From assembly GCA_964583095.1 (NCBI GenBank), contig CAZOVB010000029.1:1-48304 (forward strand): a DNA stretch of 48,304 bases, written 5' to 3'. The DNA comes from CAZOVB01 sp964583095. GTDB taxonomy: Bacteria > Planctomycetota > Phycisphaerae > SM23-33. The notes below the pieces were generated by a model that saw only the letters and a list, made by a program, of their open reading frames with translations, searched no databases and was not told the origin of the DNA. Positions 6,243-14,848 of the stretch are shown in pieces. A program made the position numbers and the translations under genes. Each line of letters starts with the position of its first letter. The first letter of the stretch is position 1.

Positions 6243-8288
6243 ATGAACCGTTTTGCCGTGCTTGCCCTCTCGGCCGTGATGATCCTCATGTTTGCGGGGT
6301 GTCAGAGCGATCCGACATTGGACAACGTCCGCCAGGCAGTCGACCGATCGGTCGAGGAGGTCTATCCCTCCCTGGTTCGCATTCATGTGGTGGTCGAGGC
6401 CCCGCGCAGCGGGCGCATCCTCAAGTTCCGCGCCTCGGGAAGCGGTGCGATTATCAGCCCCGAAGGGTACGTGGTGACCAATCACCATGTGGCCGGCGAC
6501 GCAACTCGCATCATCTGCCGGATGTCCACACGCGAGGAAGTCGAGGCCGAGCTGATCGGCAGCGACCCGATGACCGATATCGCCGTGCTCAAGCTGGATC
6601 TTTCCACGCGCCAGAGCCGCCAGGACCTGGCCCCGGAAGAGATCGCCGCCTTTGGCGACAGCGAGAAGGTCCGCGTCGGCGACGTGGTGCTGGCCATGGG
6701 TTCCCCGGCGGGTCTGAGCCAGTCGGTCACCCAGGGCGTGGTGAGCAATACCGAGATGATCGAACCCTACGGGCGCGGCTTCAGTCTTCAGGGCGAGAAG
6801 GTCGGCCTGCTGGTCCGCTGGATCGGACACGACGCGCAGATCTTCCAGGGCAACAGCGGCGGGCCGCTGGTAAACCTCTCCGGAGAGATCATCGGCGTCA
6901 ATGAAGTGGGCATCGGCGGGCTGGGCGGGGCGATTCCCTCCAACCTGGCCCGCAGCGTTGTCAAACAGCTCATCGACGGCGGGGAGGTCAAACGAAGCTG
7001 GACAGGCCTCCAGGTCCAGCCTCTGCTGGACGGCGGACAGGGCGACAAGGGCGTATTGGTCAGCGGCGTCATTGAAGATTCTCCGGCGCAAAAAGCCGGG
7101 CTCCAGGCCGGGGATATCGTTCGTGTTTACGACGGCACGGAGGTATCGGCCTCGGTGGAAGAAGAGCTGCCCATGTTCCATCGCGTGGCCATGTCCGTCC
7201 CGATCGGCAAGGTAATCCGGATCCGCGCCAGGCGCGACGGCAAGCAGGAGGTCTTCCGCCTGGAAACCCAGGCCCGCGAGCCGGCCAGGCACAAGGACGA
7301 AGAAGTTCGCAGTTGGGGTATCACGGCCCGTGACCTGACCCTGATGGATGCGATCTACCGCGACCGGGCCGGCAAGAGCGGCCTGATCGTCAATACCCTT
7401 CGATCCGGGGGCCCGGCCACCGAGGCCAAGCCCGAGATTCAGCCCGGGGATATTCTCACCCAGGTCGAGGGACAGAAGATCGATGACGTGGCGGATCTTC
7501 AACGGATCAGCGGGGAGATCCTCGAGGGCAAGACCCGGCGCGTCCCCGTGCTGGCAGCCTTCGACCGGGGAACCCGCAAGTTCCTTACCGTCGTGGAGAT
7601 CGGGGAGGATCCCGAGCCGCCGGTGACCCCCACAGCCCGCAAGGCGTGGCTGGCGATCGATACGCAGGTTCTCACCCGCGAACTGGCCGAAGCTTTGGAC
7701 ATGGAAGACGCCAAGGGTGTTCGCGTCACGATGGTCTACCCCAACCGGGGCCCCGACAAGGCGGGGGTTAAGGTCGGGGATATCGTTCTCAAGCTCGACG
7801 GAGAGACCATCGACGCATCTCAGCCGGAAGATACGCAGGTTCTGGAGAACATGGTCCGCGCGTATCGGATCGGCACGGAGGTGGAACTGACCCTCGTTCG
7901 CGACGACACGGAATTGAAGATCCCCGTCAAGCTCGATGAGCCTCCCACTCCGGTTGCGGAACTGGAAACCTACACCAACGATGATTTCGAGTTTTCTGCA
8001 CGTGACATGTCGCTGGACGACAAGGTCACCCAGAAGATGGAGGAAAAGGTCAGCGGGGTGCTGGTCAGCGAGGTCAAACGGGCCGGCTGGGCCGATCTTG
8101 CGGGCCTGAGCAATGGAGACGTGATCCTCTCGGTGGACGGCAGGGAGATCGCGAGCATCCAGGATTTGGAAAAGCAGTTGGAACAGGCCAAGGAAAACCG
8201 TGCCGACCGCGTAGTAGTGTTTGTGCGGCGTGGGCCCTTTACGCAGTTCCTGCAACTGGAACCGGACTGGAGCGAAGGACGTCCCTGA
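6243..8288 (+). CDS. HtrA-like lipoprotein serine protease with four PDZ-like repeats
   Basis: This 681-residue predicted lipoprotein has a signal peptide ending in the lipobox FAGC (Cys20). The trypsin-like domain carries the full triad: His82 in TNHHV, Asp112 in MTDIAVLK and Ser205 in GNSGGP. Four PDZ-like repeats follow at roughly 255-345, 360-450, 475-565 and 585-675, each with an ISPAxxAGLxxGD-like carboxylate-loop region (for example DSPAQKAGLQAGDIV). Ordinary DegP/HtrA proteins have one or two PDZ domains. ATG 6243 has AAAGGA six bases upstream. A related but catalytically incomplete protein follows 68 bases downstream. The inferred role is envelope protein quality control. Confidence 0.9.
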   Translation: MNRFAVLALSAVMILMFAGCQSDPTLDNVRQAVDRSVEEVYPSLVRIHVVVEAPRSGRILKFRASGSGAIISPEGYVVTNHHVAGDATRIICRMSTREEVEAELIGSDPMTDIAVLKLDLSTRQSRQDLAPEEIAAFGDSEKVRVGDVVLAMGSPAGLSQSVTQGVVSNTEMIEPYGRGFSLQGEKVGLLVRWIGHDAQIFQGNSGGPLVNLSGEIIGVNEVGIGGLGGAIPSNLARSVVKQLIDGGEVKRSWTGLQVQPLLDGGQGDKGVLVSGVIEDSPAQKAGLQAGDIVRVYDGTEVSASVEEELPMFHRVAMSVPIGKVIRIRARRDGKQEVFRLETQAREPARHKDEEVRSWGITARDLTLMDAIYRDRAGKSGLIVNTLRSGGPATEAKPEIQPGDILTQVEGQKIDDVADLQRISGEILEGKTRRVPVLAAFDRGTRKFLTVVEIGEDPEPPVTPTARKAWLAIDTQVLTRELAEALDMEDAKGVRVTMVYPNRGPDKAGVKVGDIVLKLDGETIDASQPEDTQVLENMVRAYRIGTEVELTLVRDDTELKIPVKLDEPPTPVAELETYTNDDFEFSARDMSLDDKVTQKMEEKVSGVLVSEVKRAGWADLAGLSNGDVILSVDGREIASIQDLEKQLEQAKENRADRVVVFVRRGPFTQFLQLEPDWSEGRP

Positions 8289-8356
8289 AGCCGTTCCGTT
8301 CAACGCACGAAGACGAAAACGACAGATAGTTTCAATCCCGGAAAGGAATTGCATTG

Positions 8357-9217
8357 ATGAAATGGACGCAACGTATCGCTCTGGCCGGAATCCTGGTCAC
8401 GACTCTCACCGCAGGACTCGCGGTCGGACAGGAAAGCGAAACCGCACAAGCCCGGAAGATTTTCCAGGAAAAGCAGGACGCCATCCTCTGGGTGGAAGCT
8501 TCCGTGAAGCTTCAGGTCTCTGCCCAGGGGCTCGACAGCCAGACACTGGAAGACAAGGTCAGCGCCATCGGCACCGTTATCGACCAGAGCGGGCTGATGG
8601 TGGCCTCGCTGGGCGATTTGGACCCGGCCGTGCAGTACGATGGCCGACAGCAGCGGAATCGCCAGACGGGACAGACCATGACGCTTTCGGCTTCGAGTGA
8701 ATTCACCGAGGTCAAGGTCCGTATGCCCGACAAGACGGAAGTGCCGGCCAAGATCGTCATGAAGGACGTCGACTGGGACCTGGTCTTCGTCCAGATCGAT
8801 ACCTCCAGCGAAGAGTTCCAGGGGCAGAAGCTCTCCCCGGTGAAGCTGGCGGCCGACTCCCAGGCCCAGGAACTGGACCGCCTGGTCGTTCTGGCCCGAT
8901 TGAACAAGAACATGAAGTACATCCCGGCGGTCTCGCTGGGGCGCATTGCAGCTGTCACGCGTCGTCCCCGCACGCTGTACGTCACGCAGGGCGGGCAGTT
9001 GGGCACCCCCGCGTTCCTGCTTGACGGCGAGGCCCTGGGAATTTTCGTGGTCTGGCGCAACCGGGCGGAGAAGAGCCAGGTCCGAGTGATCCTGCCCGCA
9101 CAGGACGTGCTGGACATCGCCAAGCAGGCCTCGGCCGCTGCCGAGAAGATCATGAACACCCAAGACGAGGCGGCGGAAGAAACCGGGGAAGATTCGACCG
9201 AAGAAGAGACCGACTGA
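8357..9217 (+). CDS. Secreted HtrA-like pseudoprotease
   Basis: This 286-residue protein has a signal peptide (about residues 1-24, cleaving near AVGQ). The pattern resembles a shortened trypsin-like HtrA domain: GTVIDQSGLMVAS (71-83) corresponds to the stretch that ends in the catalytic His, WDLVFVQID (140-148) to the Asp motif, and GGQLGTPAFLLDG (212-224) to GNSGGPLxxxxG. The His and Ser are absent, while the Asp (141) remains. No PDZ domain is visible, and the C terminus is acidic. It follows the active HtrA lipoprotein in the same orientation and precedes a strong terminator, so the two probably share a transcript. A regulatory or scaffolding role is inference. Confidence 0.65.
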   Translation: MKWTQRIALAGILVTTLTAGLAVGQESETAQARKIFQEKQDAILWVEASVKLQVSAQGLDSQTLEDKVSAIGTVIDQSGLMVASLGDLDPAVQYDGRQQRNRQTGQTMTLSASSEFTEVKVRMPDKTEVPAKIVMKDVDWDLVFVQIDTSSEEFQGQKLSPVKLAADSQAQELDRLVVLARLNKNMKYIPAVSLGRIAAVTRRPRTLYVTQGGQLGTPAFLLDGEALGIFVVWRNRAEKSQVRVILPAQDVLDIAKQASAAAEKIMNTQDEAAEETGEDSTEEETD

Positions 9218-9242
9218 CACTCGCCCGAGAAGCAGAATACGA

Positions 9243-9288
9243 CGACGCGACGAGCTTGCCCTTTGGGGGCAATCGTCGCGTCGTTTCG
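9243..9288 (+). terminator. Strong rho-independent-type terminator after the HtrA pair
   Basis: The 12-base arm ACGACGCGACGA (9243-9254) is perfectly complementary to 9274-9285. An inner TTGCCC/GGGCAA stem closes the loop, and TTCGTT follows. It ends the HtrA/pseudo-HtrA transcription unit. Confidence 0.8.
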
Positions 9289-9384
9289 TTGGGCCCCGCG
9301 GTGACAATTAGCCGGGAGAACACCGGACGATTCTGTTATACTCCAGGCATTGGCGATACCCCAGCGACCCGGAAGGAGAATGTC

Positions 9385-9543
9385 ATTCGTTACATCTGCA
9401 CCCAATGCGGGTATATCTACGATCCAGAGCAGGGCGACCCGATGAACAGCATCCCCGCCGGGACCGACTTCAAAGACCTGCCCGACACCTGGGTCTGCCC
9501 CATGTGCTACGCGACGCAGGACATGTTCGACCCGCTGGACTGA
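9385..9543 (+). CDS. Rubredoxin without a canonical start codon
   Basis: The product is a rubredoxin, a one-iron electron carrier. The two iron-binding knuckles are CTQCGYIY and CPMCYA, with the intervening DPEQGDP and DTWVCP typical of the family. The second knuckle has Tyr where Gly is usual. The expected N terminus (xxRYICTQCG) coincides with ATT at 9385, placed six bases after AAGGAG (9373-9378). No ATG, GTG, TTG or CTG lies in frame between the probable promoter (TATACT at 9337-9342) and this point. The next in-frame ATG upstream (9256) sits inside the preceding terminator. The ATG at 9380 is in another frame. Either AUU is used, or the start region holds a frameshift or error. Confidence 0.85.
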   Translation: MRYICTQCGYIYDPEQGDPMNSIPAGTDFKDLPDTWVCPMCYATQDMFDPLD

Positions 9544-9589
9544 CCGCCCACCGCTGCCAAGAGTGTCACTTCGATCCGGGAGAGTGCTT

Positions 9590-11746
9590 TTGCCCAAGAC
9601 GACCAAGTGCCCATCCTGTCAGGAAACCATCGTTCTGGCCGACACGATTGCCCGGGGGGCCTTGCTTCGCTGCAAGAAATGCGGTTTTGATTTCCGCCTG
9701 GGTCAGAGCGAAGCGGCCGAGGCCCTCGAATTTGCTGAGCGCGGCGGCAAGGCCCTGCCCCGCGAGCCCCGGCTGGACCAGATGAAACCCAAACGCGAGA
9801 TTCCCTCCTGGATCTTCGTCCTGGGAGGCGTGGGTCTGGCTGCGACGGTCGCCCTTGTACTCCTGCTGACGATGGTGGACACCTCGAAACTGAAGCCCGA
9901 GCCGATTGCGAGAGAGTCCCAGCCGGAGGCCGACCCGACCGGAAGCAAGCCGGATCCCGGGCGCATCAACCAGGAGGGGGGCGATTCGAAGTCCCCCGAC
10001 TCCAAGACGCCGACAAAGCCCAAACCGGTCATACTCAAAAGAGAACCCCTGCCCCCCACGGGGCCATGGGTGCAGTATTCAGCCGGCGTGGTGGAAAAAG
10101 AGATTCAGATCCCGCCTATGCCGATCCGCCCGCCGCTGGACCTGACAGACCAGATCGTCCAGGCCGCGCTGGAAGCCACTGAATCCAGGGACTTCAAGTA
10201 TCGCCTGGCCTCGTCGATCAGTGAATTCCGCTGGACGCTGCGAAGCTGCGTGGATCGGCCGAACTTCCCCCTGGAGGGACCCTGGCTGGAGGAGCCGCTG
10301 GTTCTCCCGGCCCTGCGCGAGGACGTCAAACAGATCGTCCTGTCCGAGGATTCGCCCTGGGCTGCAATCGCCTACGCAGCCGCTGCGGATCGGGAAGACT
10401 GGCTGGAAATCAGAAGCCTGTCCGACGGGGAGACTACCGCCGGAATGGCCTTGCCTGCCGGATGGCGAATCGCCGACGTGGATGGCCCCGACCGTGTGCT
10501 GCTGCTGGATACGAAAGATTCCGGGGGACTGACGATCTGGTCTGCGAAAGATGCGGCCAATCGTCTGATCCGCGTGCCCCTGCCCGAGGCTCCGGAGGAT
10601 CAGGAAGATCCGCCGATACACTGGGCGCGGTTCTGTCTCGATGGCAAGGCGGTGGTGTTCCTGGCCGGGCAACGATTGCTGGTCTACCCGGTCGGGGCCA
10701 ACGGAGTCGCCTGGGGCCTGGAGGGGGTGGAGGAAATCCCGGCCGTTGCGCCCGGGGGGGAAGTCCTGGCCCTTTCGACCGAGGCCGGCGTGTACCTGGT
10801 GGAGATTCGCACCGCCCGGGTTGTCCGCTGCCTGCGGGACAGGAACCTGGGGCCGGCGTGGTCTATGCGTTCGGCCGGCAACGGTTTGGGCCGCCGCAGT
10901 CCGATGACCTTCAGCGCCGGGGGCGAGTACCTGGCTCGCTCCCTGCCCGACGGAAGCATCCAATGGTGGGATTTCATGCGAGGCCTGGACGGACAGACGC
11001 CGCCGGCCGAGGCGGCCAGGCTCAACGAAATTCCGCACCTGGCGATTACCCGTCAGGGCTGGGTGGTCCTGGGAGACCGACTGATTCACCCCCGCCTGGG
11101 AAGGGTGGCATGGCTCTACGAAATGCCCGATGAGCCCGACTGGCTTCCCGGACCCGACGGGCGCTGCTGGTACCTGGCCGACGAGACCCGTGCTATCCTC
11201 TGCGCTGTGGGGTTGCCCCTTGCTACGCATCGCGAGATTCTCGCTGCCTGGCAGGAAGAACCCACGCCGATCTCTCCCGGAGAGACCCTCAGGCTCTGGA
11301 TCGAGTCTCGGCTGGAAGTGGGCGGGATCGAAAGAGTGATGCGCGACAAGATCCGCTACGCCGGCCTGGAGGAGGACCCCAGCGCGACTGTCACGCTGCG
11401 CGTGGAGGTGGTTTCAAGAGGATCGGGGCAGGCAATCTTGAAGGACGCAAAACCCCATGAAAGAGTCCCCGCCCTGCGGTGGCTTGTGCGGGTGGTGATC
11501 TCCCAGCCGGGTCGCATCCTGTGGCAACAGCCTTGGAAACTCGTTCTCGATGAGACGAAGATCGAGCTCTCCGAGCTGCCCATGGGATTCAACATGCGCG
11601 CCAAGCTCGATGCCCGAGCCGCTCAAGCGATCCAAGAAGACTTGGCCCGGATGTCCCTGCCCTCCCTTGTCGATGCCAAAGGTCGCGGAGCCCTGGCCGC
11701 AACGCAGGTGCTGCTGGGAACCACGCCTCCTCTGGTAGACCCGTGA
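9590..11746 (+). CDS. Zinc-ribbon membrane protein with a beta-propeller-like domain
   Basis: This 718-residue protein has four metal-binding Cys (7, 10, 28 and 31; CPSC and CKKC) in a small zinc ribbon, one membrane segment at about 73-94 (WIFVLGGVGLAATVALVLLL), a proline-rich acidic linker, and a long C-terminal part. The C-terminal part has repeated features of WD40/YVTN-like propellers, such as WAAIAYAA, LARSLPDGSIQWWDF and EVLALSTEAGVYLVEIRTARV. TTG 9590 is chosen because GGGAG at 9578-9582 is seven bases away; GTG 9584 and GTG 9563 are alternatives. The zinc ribbon should be cytoplasmic and the propeller outside. I know of no assigned function. It converges on lipA. Confidence 0.7.
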   Translation: MPKTTKCPSCQETIVLADTIARGALLRCKKCGFDFRLGQSEAAEALEFAERGGKALPREPRLDQMKPKREIPSWIFVLGGVGLAATVALVLLLTMVDTSKLKPEPIARESQPEADPTGSKPDPGRINQEGGDSKSPDSKTPTKPKPVILKREPLPPTGPWVQYSAGVVEKEIQIPPMPIRPPLDLTDQIVQAALEATESRDFKYRLASSISEFRWTLRSCVDRPNFPLEGPWLEEPLVLPALREDVKQIVLSEDSPWAAIAYAAAADREDWLEIRSLSDGETTAGMALPAGWRIADVDGPDRVLLLDTKDSGGLTIWSAKDAANRLIRVPLPEAPEDQEDPPIHWARFCLDGKAVVFLAGQRLLVYPVGANGVAWGLEGVEEIPAVAPGGEVLALSTEAGVYLVEIRTARVVRCLRDRNLGPAWSMRSAGNGLGRRSPMTFSAGGEYLARSLPDGSIQWWDFMRGLDGQTPPAEAARLNEIPHLAITRQGWVVLGDRLIHPRLGRVAWLYEMPDEPDWLPGPDGRCWYLADETRAILCAVGLPLATHREILAAWQEEPTPISPGETLRLWIESRLEVGGIERVMRDKIRYAGLEEDPSATVTLRVEVVSRGSGQAILKDAKPHERVPALRWLVRVVISQPGRILWQQPWKLVLDETKIELSELPMGFNMRAKLDARAAQAIQEDLARMSLPSLVDAKGRGALAATQVLLGTTPPLVDP

Positions 11747-11791
11747 TCCAAGAGAAGGTTGCAGGCCGAGGCAGGCTGCGAGAACGATCGG

Positions 11792-12688
11792 CTACTGCCT
11801 GCGGTTGAAGAGTTCCTCGGCCTGGTAACTGCTTCGCACGAAAGGTCCGGCCGCAACGGCGGCAAAGCCCATCTGCCTGGCCTGTTGCTCAAGCTCGGCG
11901 AACGTCTCGGGCGTGATGAACTGCCTGACCGGGAAATGCGCCGAAGAGGGGGCGAGGTACTGGCCGATCGTGACGATATCGCACTGGACGCTTCGAAGAT
12001 CTTCCAGGACCGAGGCGATCTGCTCATGGGTCTCGCCGCAGCCAAGCATGAGGCCGCTCTTGGTGTAGGTATCGAATCCTTTGGCCTTGGCGATACGCTT
12101 GGCCTCGGCCAGGACGTTCAGGCTTCTCCGGTAGTCGGCCTGTGGGCGGATGTCGTCGTAAAGCTCTTTGACGGTCTCGACGTTGTGATTGAAGATCTGC
12201 GGCCTGGCCGAAAGAACGGTTGCGATGGCGTCCCGGTCGCCCTGGAAGTCCGGGGTGAGAACTTCGATGATCGCCTTGGGCCGTCTTCTTCGCACGGCCT
12301 GGATGGTCTTGGCAAAGTGCTCGGCTCCGCCGTCGGGCAGGTCGTCGCGGGTTACCGAGGTGATCACGACGTGACGCAGGCCCAGCTTGGCCGCTGCCTC
12401 TGCGACGGCGTCGGGCTCCTCGACGCGCAGGGGGGGCACGTCTCCGGAGGGAACCGCGCAGAAGCGGCAGTTCCGGGTGCACCGGTCGCCGAGGATCAGG
12501 AACGTGGCGGTCCGCTTGGAGAAACACTCGGCCAGGTTCGGGCAGTGAGCGCTGCTGCACACGGTGGCCAGGTTCAGGTCCTTCATCAACCGGGCAACGT
12601 CGGCAGCCTCTCCTCCGGGCGGCAGTCGCTTCTTGAGCCAGGCCGGCAGTCTTCTCCTGGGGGTGGTTTCGGGTTCGGGCTTGTTCAT
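11792..12688 (-). CDS. lipA: Lipoyl synthase
   Basis: This 298-residue radical-SAM enzyme inserts two sulfurs into octanoyl groups on GcvH and the 2-oxoacid dehydrogenase E2 proteins. The auxiliary cluster ligands are C44, C49 and C55 (CSSAHCPNLAEC). The radical-SAM ligands are C70, C74 and C77 (CTRNCRFC), and the C-terminal RSSY motif that also binds the auxiliary cluster is present (VRSSYQAEE). The ATG overlaps the lipB stop as ATGA, so translation is likely coupled. It is the last gene of the glycine cleavage operon. Confidence 0.97.
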   Translation of the reverse strand: MNKPEPETTPRRRLPAWLKKRLPPGGEAADVARLMKDLNLATVCSSAHCPNLAECFSKRTATFLILGDRCTRNCRFCAVPSGDVPPLRVEEPDAVAEAAAKLGLRHVVITSVTRDDLPDGGAEHFAKTIQAVRRRRPKAIIEVLTPDFQGDRDAIATVLSARPQIFNHNVETVKELYDDIRPQADYRRSLNVLAEAKRIAKAKGFDTYTKSGLMLGCGETHEQIASVLEDLRSVQCDIVTIGQYLAPSSAHFPVRQFITPETFAELEQQARQMGFAAVAAGPFVRSSYQAEELFNRRQ

Positions 12689-13392
12689 TTCTTCTGTAAC
12701 AGGGGGCGCATCTGGTCGGGTATCTCCTGCAGGTCCACGTCGCGGACGTTCTCGAACCCGCAGGTCTGGCCGATACATTCTACCAGAGGATCGATCACTT
12801 CGGAAACTTCGACATCTCTTCCCAGCAGGGCTGATAGGCTGGTGACACCTTTATCCGATATCCCGCAGGGGACGATCAGGTCGAAATGCGAAAGGTTCGT
12901 CGAGACATTCAGGGCAAAGCCGTGATAGGTCACCCACCTTCGCACGGCTACCCCGATAGCGGCGATCTTCTCATCGCCGACCCAGACGCCGGTCATACCC
13001 TCCACGCGCCGGCCCTGGATTCCGAAGCCATCCAGCAGGCGGATGAGATATTCTTCGATGCTGCGGATGTGGCCATGGACGCTTCGGCCCCGGCAGGTAA
13101 GGTCGAAGATCGGATATCCCACCAGTTGCCCCGGGCCGTGGTAGGTCACCTCCCCGCCGCGACGGGTGTTATGAAGCTCCACACCCAGGCGATGGAGTTG
13201 CTCCATGGACGCCCGCAGGTAGCGGTCGCCCCCTCGCCGACCCCGGGTGATGACCGGGGGAGCGTGTTCCACAAGGATCAGGTAGCCATCGGCGCTGAGG
13301 CTGGCCTTGCGCTGCTCGACCAGCGCCTCCTGCAGGGCCAGCACCGGCGCATAGGGCGAGGGGGGCAGCTTGATGAGTATCAGCTCAGCCAT
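12685..13392 (-). CDS. lipB: Octanoyltransferase
   Basis: This 235-residue protein moves octanoate from acyl carrier protein to lipoyl domains, the step before LipA. The signature RRGGEVTYHGPGQLVGYPI, the catalytic Cys in VPCGISDKGVTSL and the Lys in GDEKIAAIGV are all present. The ATG at 13392 lies inside the end of gcvPB (8-base overlap) and the stop overlaps the lipA start. A longer frame exists upstream, but it belongs to the gcvPB region. Placing lipB and lipA behind gcvH links cofactor attachment to expression of the carrier protein. Confidence 0.96.
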   Translation of the reverse strand: MAELILIKLPPSPYAPVLALQEALVEQRKASLSADGYLILVEHAPPVITRGRRGGDRYLRASMEQLHRLGVELHNTRRGGEVTYHGPGQLVGYPIFDLTCRGRSVHGHIRSIEEYLIRLLDGFGIQGRRVEGMTGVWVGDEKIAAIGVAVRRWVTYHGFALNVSTNLSHFDLIVPCGISDKGVTSLSALLGRDVEVSEVIDPLVECIGQTCGFENVRDVDLQEIPDQMRPLLQKK

Positions 13393-14848
13393 CGTCGTCG
13401 CCGGCCAGGCTGGCCAGGTCCGGCTTCCGGGCTGCCAGGGTCTCATCCAGCCTTCCCACGCAGGTGGTCACAGGCGAAGCCTTGAGCGATTGCGGGTCGG
13501 TCCGGGCCAGTTGGGCGATTTCGATCATCGCCTCGATAAACCGGTCCAGCGTCTCGGGAGCTTCCGTCTCGGTCGGCTCGATCATCATCGCCTCATCGAC
13601 GATCAGCGGGAAGTAGACCGTGGGGGGGTGATAGCCGCGGTCGATCAGGGCCTTGGCGATATCCATCGCGTGGACCTCGTGCTCCACCTGCCTCTTGGCC
13701 GAAAAAACGCACTCGTGCAAGCAGATCTGCTTGAAGGGCAGCTCGAAATGCTCCTCCAGGCAGGCGCGGATGTAATTGGCATTGAGCACCGCATGTTCCG
13801 AGACGTCCAGCATGCCCTGGCGGCCCAGGCGAAGCATGTAAGCATACGCCCGGGCGATGATCCCGAAGCTGCCGTACCAGGCTGCGATCTTCCCGATCGA
13901 ATCGGGCATATCCTCATCGAGACGGTATCGACCTTCTTCCAGCAGGACACGCGGCCGGGGCAGGAAGCGGGCGAGCTTTTCGCAGACGCCCACGGGTCCG
14001 GCTCCGGGACCGCCGCCCCCGTGGGGCGTGGCAAAGGTCTTGTGCAGGTTCACGTGGACGATGTCAAAGCCCAGGTCGCCGGGCTTGGCACGACCCAGCA
14101 GGGCGTTGAGATTCGCCCCGTCGTAGTAAGCCAGGCCGTCCACCTCGTGTACCGCGTCGCAGATTTCCTTCACGTGCGGGTTAAAGAGCCCCAGCGTGTT
14201 GGGGCAGGTGAGCATGACGCCGGCCACCTCGGGGGTGCAGGCTTCCTTCAGGGCGTCCAGATCCATCAGGCCGTTCTTATCCGAGCCGATGGTGCGCACC
14301 TCGTAGCCGGCCAGGGCCGCTGAGGCCGGGTTCGTCCCGTGGGCGCTGTCGGGGATCAGGATCGTCCGTTTGTGGTCGTTGCCCTTGCTGCCGTGATAGG
14401 CGGCGATGAGCAACACGCCGGTCAGCTCACCGTTGGCACCGGCCATCGGCTGGGAGGTAAAGGCGGCCATGCCGCAGATCTCCCGAAGCAGCAGTTCCGT
14501 GTGATACAGGATGGCCAGGGCGCCCTGGGTGAGGTTTTCCCCGCCGTCGATCCTTGCAAGCTCCGGATGCAGGGCGGTGAAGCCTTCGTGGCGGGCGATG
14601 CGTTCGGCGATTTTCGGGTTGTACTTCATCGTGCAGGAACCCAGCGGGTAGAAGCCGGTATCCACACCGAAATTCCGCGTGGAAAGCTCGGTGAAGTGAC
14701 GCACGACATCCAGTTCGCTCAGTTCCGGCAGGGCGGCCTGGCTGGGGCGCATCAGGGATTCATCGACCCGCGGCTCGCCGGGCGTATCGTCCGAGGGAGG
14801 CAGGCATCCGGTTCGGCCCGGTACGCTTTTGTCGAAAATCAGTTTCAC
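13385..14848 (-). CDS. gcvPB: Glycine dehydrogenase (decarboxylating) subunit 2
   Basis: This 487-residue protein is the C-terminal half of the split P protein. It binds PLP through the Lys in NLHKTFATPHGGGGPG and, with GcvPA, decarboxylates glycine onto GcvH. The regions DTGFYPLGSCTMKYNPKI, QPMAGANGE and DSAHGTNPASAA are strongly conserved. The start is GTG 14848, which overlaps the gcvPA stop as GTGA. A long open frame further upstream is only the shadow of gcvPA. The stop overlaps the lipB start. Confidence 0.97.
   Translation of the reverse strand: MKLIFDKSVPGRTGCLPPSDDTPGEPRVDESLMRPSQAALPELSELDVVRHFTELSTRNFGVDTGFYPLGSCTMKYNPKIAERIARHEGFTALHPELARIDGGENLTQGALAILYHTELLLREICGMAAFTSQPMAGANGELTGVLLIAAYHGSKGNDHKRTILIPDSAHGTNPASAALAGYEVRTIGSDKNGLMDLDALKEACTPEVAGVMLTCPNTLGLFNPHVKEICDAVHEVDGLAYYDGANLNALLGRAKPGDLGFDIVHVNLHKTFATPHGGGGPGAGPVGVCEKLARFLPRPRVLLEEGRYRLDEDMPDSIGKIAAWYGSFGIIARAYAYMLRLGRQGMLDVSEHAVLNANYIRACLEEHFELPFKQICLHECVFSAKRQVEHEVHAMDIAKALIDRGYHPPTVYFPLIVDEAMMIEPTETEAPETLDRFIEAMIEIAQLARTDPQSLKASPVTTCVGRLDETLAARKPDLASLAGDDDG

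Noticed and set aside
6087..8354. Apparent 1081-residue minus-strand fusion running into trpS
   Set aside because: Only the last 325 residues resemble TrpRS; the upstream part is the antisense of the HtrA gene, and a normal TrpRS start is at 6086.
11747..11791. Inverted GCAGGC/GCCTGC segments between the convergent propeller and lipA genes
   Set aside because: The arms are short, the second lies partly inside lipA, and there is no T-run; too weak for a terminator call.
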